64,000 nucleotides of DNA from Allomyces arbusculus (GCA_027604705.1 JADHYV010000026.1:62001-126000), one strand, 5' to 3'. Counted from the stretch's first letter, positions 42,229 through 53,763 are shown. The notes: generated by a model not told the origin, from the letters alone. Numbers and translations are program-made.

Positions 42229-42757
42229 GGCGTCTTGTTGAAGCTGTCGTTGCGATCGCAGATGTCGGGCGAACATCCGAACGACAAGATGCAGCGCAAA
42301 CAGGATCCAACTGGATCAGCCAGGATCCGAGATTCGCGTGTGCTGATTTGGCGAAACAGTTCGAGAGCGGAGTGCAGCGTGGAGCGTGGAGCGAAACCTG
42401 AAACCTGCATCCACTGGCTTGACTTGTCTACGAGACCAGGTTTTCGAGATCCGGGTTGTCCCAGCACGCCACCCCGCGCCACCTCGCATCCCTTTGCATG
42501 GATGCTGGCCCTCTTTGCACGTCCAACATTTCCGCCACGACCGGGAAGGACGACTCTGTCGGAGGCAAACGGCGCCCTCTTGGCCCCCCTCTTGGCGGAC
42601 GTCGGACGACGCGCTCCAACACGCTCCCAGTCTCCACTCCTTGCGCAAGTTTGCTCGTGGGGCTCGCCCTTACTGCAACCAAAAGTCCGACCGTCGGCCG
42701 CTTCGCGCCCGCGCACGCCTACGCGTCGCCCCGACCAGCAGCAACAGCTCTACCAAG
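42229..42757. other. Divergent promoter interval
   Basis: This separates MTQ2 (minus) from the Pro-rich membrane protein gene (plus). The frame of the latter is open far upstream but lacks domain character before the TM start. No other feature is seen. Confidence 0.4.
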
Positions 42758-43648
42758 ATGGGTCTCAAGATCATTTTTGTCGTGATCATTGTTGTCGCCG
42801 TGCTCTTGGCCTTTGGCCTGCTCGGCGGCCTGCGCCGGCGCATGAACAAGGCCGCCGCCAAACTGCACGGCGCGTCCGCCGCGCCCGAGCCCGCCCCACT
42901 GGCGCCGCCGACGACCGCGCAACCGGCCCCGCCCGTCGCGTACAACAATGCGCCGCCGCCCGCGCAACCCGCGGCCTACGGGTACCCGTCGCCGCCGCAG
43001 CCGACCTACCAGCAGGGCACCGGGCCTGAGCCGATGTACCCGTCGGGCAATCCGGCGCCGGCGCCCATGGGGATGCCCATGGCTGCCGCCGTGCAGTCGT
43101 ACCCGACCGGGAATGGGCCCGCGCCGTACCCGCCCCAAGGTGGTCCGGCTCCCTACCCTCCAGCCGGTGGTCCAGCCCCGTACGGCGACCAGAAGGTGCC
43201 GATCAACTCGACGGGCGGATCGATTGCGATGCACGCGACGGGCAGCTCGTCGCAGCAGTACCCGCCGCCGACGTCGATGCCTGCGGGCCCTTACCCGCCC
43301 ACGACCTCGCCTGCTGGGCCGTACCCGCCGAGCGGTCCTGCTCCCTACCCCCAGGGTGGTCCTGCTTCCTACCCCCAGGGTGGTCCTGCGCCTTACCCAC
43401 AGCAGGGCGGTCCCGCTCCCTACCCGCCGCAGGGTGGTCCCACTCCATACTCGCAGGGTCCTGGTCCCGCTCCTTACCCGCAGGGTGCGCCCGCGCCGTA
43501 CCCGCAGAACGGCCCTGCTTACCCGCCCGCCAGCAACACGCAGTACCAGAACGGGTACCCGCCCGTGAGCGGTCCGGCGCCGTACCCGGGCGTCATGACG
43601 ACGCAGCCGCAGCAGGCCGGCCAAGCGCCGGGCGCATACGGCTACTGA
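42758..43648 (+). CDS. Single-pass membrane protein with GGPAPYP-type repeats
   Basis: Single-exon gene of 296 residues. The start MGLKIIFVVIIVVAVLLAFG is a membrane anchor right at the N-terminus, followed by LRRRMNKAAAK, so the rest is probably cytosolic (positive-inside rule). Everything after residue 45 is Pro/Gly/Tyr/Gln/Ala-rich, with about a dozen units of the type GGPAPYPPQ, such as GPAPYPPQGGPAPYPP and PQGGPAPYPQQ, ending AGQAPGAYGY. Such Pro-Tyr repeats resemble the disordered, phase-separating tails of annexin XI or synaptic proteins. No enzyme domain is seen. The choice of start is based on the hydrophobic segment. Function is unknown; a membrane-tethered condensate scaffold is only a guess. 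Confidence 0.68.
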   Translation: MGLKIIFVVIIVVAVLLAFGLLGGLRRRMNKAAAKLHGASAAPEPAPLAPPTTAQPAPPVAYNNAPPPAQPAAYGYPSPPQPTYQQGTGPEPMYPSGNPAPAPMGMPMAAAVQSYPTGNGPAPYPPQGGPAPYPPAGGPAPYGDQKVPINSTGGSIAMHATGSSSQQYPPPTSMPAGPYPPTTSPAGPYPPSGPAPYPQGGPASYPQGGPAPYPQQGGPAPYPPQGGPTPYSQGPGPAPYPQGAPAPYPQNGPAYPPASNTQYQNGYPPVSGPAPYPGVMTTQPQQAGQAPGAYGY

Positions 43649-44346
43649 AATTCAAGGTCGAATTTGCTTAGACGCGGCCATGGATGATCTCGCCCGCTTT
43701 TGCCTTGTTGGTTTCGTCGGTTTTTGAAATCGGTCCGCCGTTCTTGTTGATTTGCGTCGTTTTTGTTGTCGGGCGGGGTCCATACCGCCTTTGCCGCCGC
43801 CGTTCTGTAGAGACGTAGACACAGTTCTTCCTCAGTTCTCCTCCTCGTCGTCGCGGCAACCGCGCTCATTGACGCAAACTTATCGGCGCCTTTTGAGAGG
43901 TTGTCGCCCAACGGCCGACCGGCTCACGCCAAAGCATCACGTGCAACGCCCTGGCCTTCTGCAGGATGGGTTGTTCGACACGGCAGCATTACCTGTGCAC
44001 TCCCGCATCTTGCATCGTCCTCGACCACCACCACCATCTCAACCACCGAACCACGGCACCACCACCCGCACACCCGCCGTGGAATGCATTGGATTCAATA
44101 GCTTGCCGTGTCCCGTGCTGAACCCGGCCAAACCGCTGCAACTTGAACGCTGCGATTCCCGACACCGCGGACACCAACGTCAGCCAGCCTGCGCTCTCAC
44201 CCAACCGCCGAACCGCCAGCCCTCACGTCGGCCGTTGAGGTGGCGCCGTGGTCTCGATACCCAGTCGAAACGACCCAGCAGTACTTCATCATCAACACAG
44301 CAGCGAACCTGTCGGTTCGACGACCAGCAAACCACCGGCAGCAACC
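43649..44346. other. Interval between Pro-rich gene and TMEM184 gene
   Basis: This contains the 3' UTR of the Pro-rich gene and the promoter and leader of the TMEM184 gene, both plus strand. The frame of no open stretch looks like a protein. A CACC/CCACCACCACC-rich run lies near 44025-44075. Confidence 0.4.
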
Positions 44347-46608
44347 ATGGCGCCTGCCGCCGTTCAATTCCTGGCGGCTGCTGCGGTTGCAGCCGCCAAC
44401 GAGATTGGCGCCAACGTCCAAGAAGGCTGGGAAAAGCTCGGCAACCGCGCTTACTACCCAGCACTCGTCTTCACATTACTGGCCTGCATTTTGACGGCGC
44501 GGTCGATGATCGCGCACCTGAAGGCCTATCGACGCCCAGATGTGCAGCGCTTGATCCTGCGCATTTTCTGGATGTGTGTGCTGCTCTGGGATCACGGATC
44601 AGCGCATAAGTCCCCCTGATTAACACAACTGACGGACGCCCCATGCGCGATGCAGGGTGCCCATCTACGCTGTCTCGTCGCTCGTGAGCCTGCGCGCTAA
44701 GGCCGTCGCCGACTACATCGAGGCCGTGCGCGACCTCTACGAGGCCTTTGTCATCTACGTCTTCTTCAACCTGCTCGTCGAGTACCTCGGCGGCGAGCGC
44801 GAACTCGCCTACACGCTGCGCGGCCGGCTCGCGACGCCGCACACGTTCCCCGTATCACTCTTCTCGCGCGGATGGGACGTCGGGAACCCGAAAGTGTTTC
44901 TGTCGATGAAGCGGTATGTCCATTGCATGCCCGACTTGGCCTCGGATCGAGGTGAGGGGTGGCGTGGTTTCAGTGCCAGAGGGCTCAACCTGACTCTTCC
45001 ATCGTTCCATTTCATTTGTCTCTAGCGGCATTCTCCAATTCGTGTTGCTAAAGCCGATTTTCACGGTCTTGACCATGGTCCTCAAGCAAATCGACTGGTA
45101 CCAGGAGGGCTACATCTCATGGACCTCCGGCTACGTGTGGATCTCGTTCTTCTACAACGTGAGCGTCAGTTGGAGTTTGTACTGCCTGATGATGTTCTAC
45201 GTGACGTGCGCCGAGGACTTGAAGCCGTACCGGTGCGTTATTGCTCTGCATTTTGGTGCCTGGTCATCAGTATCGCGAGCTCATTTCGATTCGGATCTAT
45301 AAAGTCCGCTGCCCAAGTTTTTGTGCATCAAGGCCGTAATTTTCTTTTCGTTCTGGCAAGGCATTGTCATTTCGATTTTGGTCTACCTAGGCATCATCAA
45401 AGAGTGTACGCGCATCGTCTCCACCGTAACCCAGCCGCGACCAGCTCGCTCACTCGACAACATTTCCGATCCGACCTCTAGCCGGCAGCTACTCGACCGA
45501 CAACATTTCGCAGGCCCTGCAAGACTTCCTCGTCTGCTTCGAAATGCTCGTCGCGTCCTACGCGCACGGGTGGGCGTTCTCGCCCGACGACTACTCGCCC
45601 GACTCGCCCGCGTTTTTGCCCGCCAGCTACACGTCGACGCACACGATCGTGCGCCCCGCGCGGCTACCATTTACGGTCGCCTTGCGCGACGCCCTCGGGA
45701 CGGCCGATATCGCCGCCGACGTGCACCACACGATCCAGGGCACGCGGTTCGCCGCGCTCACTGCGGCCGAACACTTGCTCGATGTGCTCAAGGCCCACCA
45801 GCGGCAGTCGCGGTGGGGACGGTGGCTCGCAAAAATTGGGATCCGTCGGCGATTTGCCGGCGAGCGCGTACGGTCCTCGGACGATCCGCGGTCGGACGAG
45901 GGCGACGTTGACAACGCGGCCGCCGCGCCGTTATTCGAGGCGGACGGGTCGACCGGGTCTCCTGTGTGGACCGACGCGGAGGATGACGACAGCGATACGG
46001 ATGTGCCGTCACACACGTCCCCACTGCTCTCCAATCTCCGCCGGCCGGTCGAGACCGACGCACTCCTCGCGCGGTCGGCGTCCCCGTCGGTCCCCGTCGT
46101 GACCTACGAATCCCTCGCACCCGCAGTCTCATCAATGATGGGCGCGCCGTCATCACGGTCCGATAGCGAGTCCGGGATCGAGCTCGAACTCGACCCCGTC
46201 GACGAACGGCTCTACCACGACGCCGTCACGGTCGCGCGCGTCGCGGATTACAATTACCCGGTGATTGAGGATATCGCATTTCCTGGGCGGGTACTGCCGG
46301 TGCCGCGACCGCCGGGCAGGCCGATCGCGCCAAGTACGCCGGCGGGGAGGCCAGCGAGGGCACGGTCGGTGGAGCGCCGCGAGGCCGCGAATTTGCACCC
46401 GTATCGCGCCGCGGCATTGGTCGCGGCGGGCGTCGGTGGGGAAGTGCCGGGAGGAGGACTGGCGCCGGCGTCATTGCGTGCGGATGGAGCGGCGGTGTTG
46501 GGCACGTCGCCCGGTGGACCGAGCAGCACGGTGGGGGTGTTGAGTCCGAACGGGTTGCGGCGCGTGGCGGCGGTCGGGCCACCGCCGGTCGAGTATAATC
46601 CGCTGTAG
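44347..46608 (+). CDS. TMEM184/LAZ1-type membrane protein (OST-alpha family, DUF300)
   Basis: Five exons. Exon 1 starts MAPAAVQFLAAAAVAAAN and has the first helix PALVFTLLACILTARSMIA. In-frame joins give RIFWMVPIYAVSSLVSL, the most conserved block of the family (WMVPIYA..S). Then come DLYEAFVIYVFFNLLVEYLG, RGILQFVLLKPIFTVLTMV, WISFFYNVSVSWSLYCLMM, PLPKFLCIKAVIFFSFWQG and ISQALQDFLVCFEMLVASYA. That makes about seven helices, as in TMEM184 and OST-alpha. A cytosolic tail of roughly 330 residues follows, rich in Ser, Asp, Arg and Pro, ending PPPVEYNPL. In plants LAZ1 acts at the vacuole; in yeast-like fungi YKR051W-type members are of unknown role. Introns are about 70-100 nt. Confidence 0.86.
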
Positions 46609-47033
46609 GAGCGGGAAACGAGAAATGAAGGAGCAATGTTGTTGATCGCTAGTAATATCGTTTTCGCCGTTGGTGTGGTTGTGCTGCTGCGCCCGCGTTG
46701 CGCCCAGAGCGGCAAGTCGCACAGGCACCTGCCGATCACACTGTCGGTGCAGACAGCTGAGCCACGCGGACAACAGCTGCGCGCGCGGCACGGAAGGTAC
46801 CTGGGCGCTGGCATGAGCGACCGCGTTAGCTCCACTTTTCGGCCACCGATGCATCGCACGCACGGACGACGGCGCCGCAACTCGCTCGCGCGTCGGCCAG
46901 CCGGACCGGTGTGCCCGCTCCCAGGCCTTCTCCCTCCTCTCCCGCCGCAGGCAAGTGCACCCCAGCTCCACAACCGCACCGCGCTGCTCGCCGCTCCCTC
47001 GACGCTGCCATCACCTCCAGCGACCAACCATCC
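46609..47033. other. Interval between TMEM184 and poly-Q gene
   Basis: This holds the 3' end of the TMEM184 gene and the leader of the poly-Q gene. It is GC-rich and open in several frames, with no domain recognised. Confidence 0.35.
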
Positions 47034-48953
47034 ATGTTCGACTCGTTTGCATCGCGGTCGCGCACGCCGCCCGCAACCGCCCCCGCCTTCACAAGGCCAG
47101 CAACCGCCGCGCCGGCCTCCTCTCTCTCCGCGAGCGCCTCCAATTTGCCCTCGCCGTCGCCATCGCCCGTCGACACCCGCGACTCCCCGTCCGCAGCCTA
47201 CCCACCCACGCGCCCGCTCTCAGCTGCCGCATCCTGTTCTGTCGGCCCGCCCACGCGCAACGCGACGACCCCGGCACCTTCTCGCGCGCACCACCACCTC
47301 CAGCACCACCACGCGGCCACGGCGCACTCGTTTGGCTCCTCGCGCCCCGCGTCGATTCTCGGCGCGTCGGGGTTGACCAGCTTGTTTGAGAGCCAACACG
47401 GTACGTTGACCCCCCCCCCCCTGTCCTCGCTCTCGTTTTCCCGAGGATCAACGTGCCGCAGTCACACGATCTGATGCGTTCAATGTGGAGCTACCGCAGA
47501 CCACTCCTCCATCACCTCGGCCGCGCACGACAAGTACGCCGACTCACACCACGACCAGCCGTATCGCGCCGCGCCCGCACCACCGCCCACCGCACCCGCA
47601 CGGCACCATCAATTGCGCGCGTCGCCCTCAACCTACCCGTCCTCGCCGCCACCGCCGCCGCCAACGCGCACCGCCACGCACCCACCTCTCGCCATCGCAA
47701 CCACTACGATGATGGGCCGTGTGCACCACTCGCACATCCAGCAGCACCAGCAGCAACAGCAGCAGCAGCAACAGCAGCAGCAGCAGTCCTCGCTACAGTC
47801 GTCGATGCACTCGGACCACGGCGGCATGCACGCGTCGCACCTCGGCGAGCCGCAATACACGCAAGAAGAATTTCTCTACATCCAGCAACTCGAGGCCAAC
47901 ATGGACCAGATGCAGCTCAACGGCGGCGCCACGGGGAACTCGCCGAAAGTGTTGGCCCAGTCCGCGTCGGTGTTTGGCCAGTCGACGTTTGGCAATTCTC
48001 GTGCAGGAGTCGCGTCGCCCGTCATGGCGCATGGCGCGATGCGCCCGATCTCTCGCGCGGCTTCGCGCGGGTTGGACCGAGATGGGATGGGCGGGGGGAC
48101 GTTGGGACGGTCGGCGGGGATGCAGGCGGGTGGTGGGGGCGGGTCGATGCATCACGCGCAGCAGCAACAGCAGCAGATGGTCAACCAGCAGCAGCAGCAG
48201 CAGTCGCAGTTGCAGCAACAGCAGCCGCGGCAACTCGCAAGTCCCGCGCACTCGGCCGTCTCCACGAATGCCTCGTCGTTTGGTGCGAGCACCATGTCCG
48301 CTGCCACTCATCCCCCCAACAGCGGCGTCCTCGGGATGGACGAGATCTGGCACACGGTCGCGACCGTACAGTCCGACGTGCTCGACGACGACGGCGCCGG
48401 CGGCGACGGCAGCGTCTCGGCGTCCGTTCACGGCGACGACGTCACCCTCGCCGGAACAGGGTCCGGCGCATCAATGCTCCCGTCGTCCTACGCGGTCTCG
48501 GTCGCGCACGAAGTTCTTGTCCGGCCCGAAGATACCACACCGCTCGGGTGTTTCCAGGACTTGGGGCGGCACGTCGGTCGGCTCGTGCGCATGCAGGACC
48601 TGGTCGTCGCGCTGCTCGAGTATAACGCGTCCAAAGGGCGGACCAACGCAGATGTGACGCCCGCGGCACTCGAGCGGATTGCCGATCGGCTGATTGGGGT
48701 GTTGAACGAGGTCGCCTACACGACGCGTCCGCGTGGCGCCGTGCGTGTGCGGTACTTGCGCGCGGATCTCGCGTCGGATCGGCCGTTTGCCGTGTTTCTC
48801 ATGTTTGCGCGGCTGGTCGAGAAGTTGGGCGAGACGCAGGCTGCGGATTTGGTAGGGAAGCTGCCGTTTGCGTTGTCGGAGTGGGTGAATTTGCGCAACT
48901 CGGTCGTGACGATTACCGAGCGCGTGCGGTGCTCGCAGGAAATTCACTTGTGA
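47034..48953 (+). CDS. Poly-Gln protein with unrecognised C-terminal helical domain
   Basis: Probably two exons. Exon 1 starts MFDSFASRSRTPPATAP and is Ser/Pro/Ala/His-rich, ending SLFESQH before a GTACGT donor. The second exon resumes DHSSITSAAHDKYAD. It has a run of about 13 Gln (after HSHIQQHQ), a helix around EEFLYIQQLEANMDQMQL, and a second Gln-rich tract with QQQQQQMVNQQQQQQSQLQQ. The last 160 residues are ordered: VAHEVLVRPEDTTPLGCFQD, VRMQDLVVALLEYNASKG, LERIADRLIGVLNEVAY, FAVFLMFARLVEKLGE and LSEWVNLRNSVVTI. I cannot place this domain. Poly-Q and low complexity suggest a transcription, RNA or condensate role. The gene ends RCSQEIHL. Confidence 0.6.
47746..47787. repeat. CAG/CAA triplet run coding poly-Gln
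   Basis: A run of CAG/CAA triplets in frame encodes about 13 Gln in the poly-Q gene. A second Gln-rich run is near 48160-48232. Such runs change length by slippage and vary between alleles. Confidence 0.75.
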
Positions 48954-49303
48954 TGGCCGTGTCGTGCCGCGCGCGGGAAGGGATGTGTTGGTGCTCATTG
49001 GTCGTTGGTCGTTGATCTGTTGCTTAATCTGCCGCCATCGTTATTTTTGCACTCCTTGCAAGCTTTCATCGTGGTCGGCCGTTGGATTTTTGCTCCTTCG
49101 GTTCAAGGTCAACCACGCTTTTGTCCAGTTCATTACAAACCTTTTGCATCGCATTCTCAATTATTTACAAACAACATCACAGTGGAGAAGACGGTTCCCC
49201 TCGGGAACATTCAAAATCTGGAGCAGACGAGGCTCTAGCAAACCGGCCAAAAACGCACGCAATCCATGCCAAGCGACACGCGTAGACCCAACTCTCACTC
49301 CCA
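48954..49303. other. Convergent 3' interval
   Basis: This lies between the ends of the poly-Q gene (plus) and the ZFAND2 gene (minus). T-rich stretches look like 3' UTR. No other gene is seen. Confidence 0.4.
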
Positions 49304-50143
49304 TCAACAAATCACACAATCATCCTTGCCACCTTTGCCACTCTTCCTCCCTCCGCTCCCCTTGGACCCGCGCCTTCCGCCCGACCCGCTCGCCATGAAC
49401 TTATCCTTCTTGTCCGCCAAATTCGCCGGCAAATTCGCCAACCGACTCGTGACTGCGGCCATGGCACTACTTGCCTGCGATGGTGGTGGCGGTGGCGCGC
49501 ACGCGTGGTCGCGCTCGTTGCGGTGCTTTAGGCAATACTGGTTGCCGCACGCCTTGCACTTGATGGCGACGGCCGACTTGTTCGTGCACCCGCGCACGTG
49601 GCACTTGTGCGCGTAAACGGCTTTGTTCGGTGATGCTCCCGAGGTGGGTGGGGGGCGGCAGCCGGAGGAAATGTGCGCGTCCATGCGCGCGTTCGGGTCT
49701 TCATTCTGTGCAACGGGGACTATTGGGTGGGTGGAGAGGTGAGAGGGTCGCGTCGAGGGTGAATATGGGGGAGAGGGGCGTACCGGCGACGCCGCAGAGC
49801 GGACATTGTGGCACGACGCGGTCGTAGGCCGGGTCGTGCAGTCGCGGGCAGTTGTGGTCGGCGGGTTTCCAGTGCTCTTGGCTAGGGACGGCAATAGAGC
49901 GCGTCAATTGTGGCATCGCGCCTAAACCGATAGCGGACATGGATGTTGATCCACGGACCAGAAGACGCCTTGGCATCGGTGACAGGTGTAGGGCAGGAAA
50001 TCTATATCACGGCATCGCGTCAACCATCATTGGCCATTCCCCTGTCAGCAATGCTCATTTCAGCGCTCGGACAGGGTGGATAACAGACCAAGCTGTTTGC
50101 ATTCCTTGAGCCCGCAGTTCTTGCCCACGTCCGGCAGCTCCAT
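49304..50143 (-). CDS. AN1-type zinc finger protein of the ZFAND2 (AIRAP) type
   Basis: Four exons. Exon 1 starts MELPDVGKNCGLKECKQL, matching MEFPDLGKHC...CKQL of ZFAND2. The next exons complete the first AN1 finger: DFLPYTCHRCQGVFC, then QEHWKPADHNCP, giving the C-x2-C...C-x4-C-x2-H-x5-H-x-C pattern. Then VPQCPLCG and, after an intron, the second finger: HKCHVRGCTNKSAVAIKCKA, CGNQYCLKHRNERDHAC. The C-terminus is Gly/Ser/Lys-rich and ends KDDCVIC, a CaaX-like end (CVIC). ZFAND2 proteins bind ubiquitin/p97 and help clear misfolded proteins; some are prenylated and sit on the ER. Splicing restores every zinc ligand, which strongly supports the model. Confidence 0.88.
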
Positions 50144-50830
50144 GACTTGTTTGGTGTTGGGGTAGTTGGCGGGGTCGGGTTCAGGTCGCTCTGGTCGCGA
50201 ACTGGCAGAAATAGTTGCTGGACCTATCGTGCGCTCGCCTGGACCTCGGGGTGATTTATAGGTCGGTAGTCTCAAGTGTTTGCAGCAAGTCGTGGTTCAC
50301 AAATCGAGTCGGGCTTCAGGAGCGGCAGCTGGCCGCGCGCCGTCAACGTGGATGAATGAGTTGGCCGCGACATGGTGGCGAACTGGATGGGCCACTTGCT
50401 CGCGTAACGGCATGACAAACTGCAGTCGAGTCGTCGACCATTACGGCGGCATTCACGTTCTGCCGCGGTCCTTTGCTTTCCATGATGGCGGCAGCGAGCG
50501 AGTTCGAGGAGCGGGCGATGGCCAAGGTGAAGAAGCGATCGACATGGCAGGGAGGAGCGACATGGAGGTAATTAATTTTGATCATTAGTCACGGCCTAAT
50601 CGTTCTCGACAGCCAGTCGCCTCCAGCGCGGCGGCGCCACAATAATCCGCCACGACGCGACACCTCCACCGCGACCGACTTGCTGCATTTGCATCGAATG
50701 CTCATCTAGTCTCCAACCTGCGCCCGATCCAGACACACCGATGCCGACCCGACCCGTACCGAACCCAAGTTGAAGCACCTACCCGCCGTGACCTCGTCCC
50801 AGTCGCTCCGCAACCCCCTCGCATCCCACC
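50144..50830. other. Divergent promoter interval
   Basis: This lies between the ZFAND2 gene (minus) and the Ser-rich gene (plus). Open frames near 50280-50588 exist on both strands, but neither shows a domain. A small spliced gene cannot be excluded. Confidence 0.35.
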
Positions 50831-52729
50831 ATGGATCCGCCCGTCGACGAAGATGCGATTCTGCACGGGATGCTCGATGGTGACAGTGCCGAGCCGCAGC
50901 CCGTGACGAGCATTCTCGCATCTACCGCCGCTCGCAACGCCCTGCGCAAATCCACCGCATCCATGTCCTCGTCGCAGTCGTCAATGCGCCGTACACATTC
51001 GAACTTCGCCGGCAGTTCCGCGAGTCTTGGCGGGAGTCACAGCAGCTGCAACAGCGTCGTGTCAATCGATCAGTCGACAATGCTCGTGGGCATCGACGAT
51101 CTCGGCCTGCAAGGGACCGCAGCGGCACCGGCGGGGGGTCCGCCGAGCGGCGGGATGCGGTACCGCAAACCGCTGCAGTCCGGGAATGACGACGACGTGG
51201 CGCCGCTGCCGGCGCGGCTGGGGCGCACGTCGACGCGATCGAGCACGAATTTGCTGAATGACGATGGCATGGCGCCGCTGAGTTCCGCGCGTCGCTCGTC
51301 GATCAACTTGACCAACCGGCTCGCGTCGCGCACCAATCTCAGAAGCACGTCCGACCTCGCTGCAACTGGCACCGGGTCACCGCGCGCAGTCGGGTCCCTG
51401 CGCCGGTTGTCGCGCGATCCCGGGACACTCGGGTCGACCGCGCGGCTCACTGGCGGCGGCGCGCTCGGGTCCACGACGCGGCTCGCTGACGCCCCGTGCC
51501 CGCGCCGCGGTTCCGTGGGTAATCTCTTGGGTGGTGGGGACGGCGCAAGAGTCCCGCTCGGCAGCCGCAAGTCCTCGATCGCAACATCATCGACGGCGCT
51601 CAGTAAGGCACGGACCAAGTCGTCAGGGACATTGCTCGGGTCGATGACGAATGTGCGTAACGGACCTGGCGCAGCGGGCACGCCGCCGGCGCCGCGCAAG
51701 GACGCCAAGGCGTGCATGAGCAATATTGATGCGGCGCTGCTCGACGCTGAGCGGAATTTCCGAACGCCGCTTGTCACTGGAAATGGCTCTCCGGGGCCCG
51801 CAGCGCCGGCGATACCGACGTCGGCGCGGTCGTCGCTTCATTCGGCACTGCCAAGTGTTGGACCTGGGCGCACGAGCATCACGTCGTCGGCCGCGTCGCA
51901 GCGGCCGGGGATGTTGCCGCCATTGCCGGGTGTAGGCGAGAGTGCGCAGCAGCAGCAACAGCCGGTGGTTGCGAGCGACGTGTCACCCGCACCGCGCCGG
52001 TTTACGAGGATCACGAGTGGTGCGCCGATCACGGCAGCGTTATTGCACGAAGCAGCGACTCAACGCAAGGTACGTTCATTCCAGAGTTGGAAAATCTGGA
52101 AATTGCGGATCTGACACGTTTGGGCCAAGTAGGATACGGTCCGCAGAGTGACCAACCGGTTGACCGATCCCGAGTACGCCCTCCCCTTCCCATCTTCAGG
52201 TCATCATCTCACTCACCGTTAGAAACTTCTCCACCATCTTCCTAGCCGGTACCCCGACGCCTTCAAGCACCGTATCGAGGCCATCCACCAGCGCAAGCTC
52301 TCCGTGATCCAACACCAGCACGAGCTCGAGCCCGACGACAAGGTGACTCTCGCCGACCTCGGCGCAGCGCTCCCGCCGATGGACCACATCTCCGACCGCG
52401 CCACCGCTGTCACCGACCGACTCTACCGCCCAGCGCCCGCGGCACCCGCACCACCCACGGCCCCAGCCCCCGCGCGTGCCCGTCCGAAACCACGCAACGA
52501 CGCGAATTGCGGAATGGATTTCTTCAATGAGTTTGCGCGTGGGGCCAGCCGGATCCAGGACGTTCCGGCGGCAGCGGGGGCGGCGGCTGACCAGACGGGG
52601 CCAAAGCGCGACGAGGCCGCGGGGGACGGCGCACCGCTGCCGGGGATTTTTGGGGACGTGCCGCTCAAAGAGGGCGGGATCAAGAAGGTCACAGCCATGT
52701 CGATGGGAAACCTGACGGTGATCAAGTAA
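50831..52729 (+). CDS. Ser/Thr-rich, mostly disordered protein
   Basis: Probably three or more exons. Exon 1 (50831 to about 52068) starts MDPPVDEDAILHGMLDGDS and is rich in Ser, Arg, Thr and Gly, with many RRSS/RKSS phospho-sites (SARRSSINLTNRLASRTNLR) and a Q5 run. It ends ITAALLHEAATQRK at a GTACGT donor. After short uncertain exons (one with VTNRLTDPEYALPFP), the last exon reads DAFKHRIEAIHQRKLSVIQH, DDKVTLADLGAALPPMD, then a Pro/Ala stretch, MDFFNEFARGASRIQ and ends KKVTAMSMGNLTVIK. No domain is recognised. The repeated LGSTTRL/LGSTARL-type units near the middle suggest an internal duplication. Basic-Ser clusters hint at a kinase substrate. Confidence 0.5.
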
Positions 52730-53121
52730 CTGGGAGGCGAGCGGGAGGAGGAAGGAAATGTGGGAAGGGATGGGCTGGGTGGAGAACCGGCCCGCGGCTG
52801 GGGAGACTAGCGACTAGAAGGAGCCGGCGTTTGCCGTTGGCGTTGGGCAATGTATCACGACTCTGCGGAATGAAAGGAAGTGATGTGGATTGCTGTGAAC
52901 CTTGCTTTCTTCTTCATCGCTGCTGGCAGCAGGCATCCATAACGGCAGTGGAAGACGCTGCACACTCGACGACTTGACACGAATATATATTTTCGAGACT
53001 TGACGAGAAGAAACGACAACAAAACCGAACGATAACGAGAACGGGAACAAAGCACAGAAAAAATAAACAAACTAAACAAGCAGCTAGACCACAACCAAGA
53101 CCAACCAAACGTGTCACGCCA
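52730..53121. other. Convergent 3' interval
   Basis: This lies between the ends of the Ser-rich gene (plus) and the Mei2-like gene (minus). It includes an A-rich stretch near 53010-53100 with AATAAA-like strings. No gene is seen. Confidence 0.4.
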
Positions 53122-53726
53122 TTACTGCGGAGCCGATCCTGGTGCCGGCCCACCCTGCTGCTGCTGCTGCTGCGCTTGCTGCCACTTCATCAACTGCGAT
53201 AGATACTCAGCGTACTGAGCCGTCACGGCCGAGCTCGGCGCCCCGCCAGTCGCAGGAGCCGACGTCGGAGCCGCCGCCGTTGCGGGTGCCGCAGGCATGG
53301 GCGCGTGCGCGGGCGCCGAGACCATCGGTGCGGTAGGCACGGGCGTCGGCGGCATCGGGGCCGGCGGCATCGGCGCTGACGGCATCAGCGCGGGTGGAGC
53401 ACTTGCGGTCGGCTGCTGCTGCTGTGGCGCTTGCGGCTGGTAGTACGACCCGTGCACGGGCGCGGACTGCGGTGCAACCGGCGCGGGCGCCGGGGCCGAA
53501 ATCGGGGCTGGAGCCGGCGTCGGCGTGCCGGTCTGCTGCTGCTGCTGCTGGGCAGCAAACGGCGTGAACATGGCCGCCAGCTGCGCGAGAGCCGGGTTCG
53601 CACCCGCCGCCGGGGCCGGGACTGGCACGGCTGCCGGGGCACCACTATACGGCGCGTAGGGAGCCGCGGGAGCCGTGCCGTACTGCGTCGGAACCACAGG
53701 CGCACCCGGCGGACGCGCGGTTGACG

Positions 53727-53763
<37 letters not shown>

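Noticed and set aside
50280-50588. Possible small gene between ZFAND2 and the Ser-rich gene
   Set aside because: Frames exist on both strands and a spliced minus-strand model is imaginable, but no family or consistent splice set could be supported.
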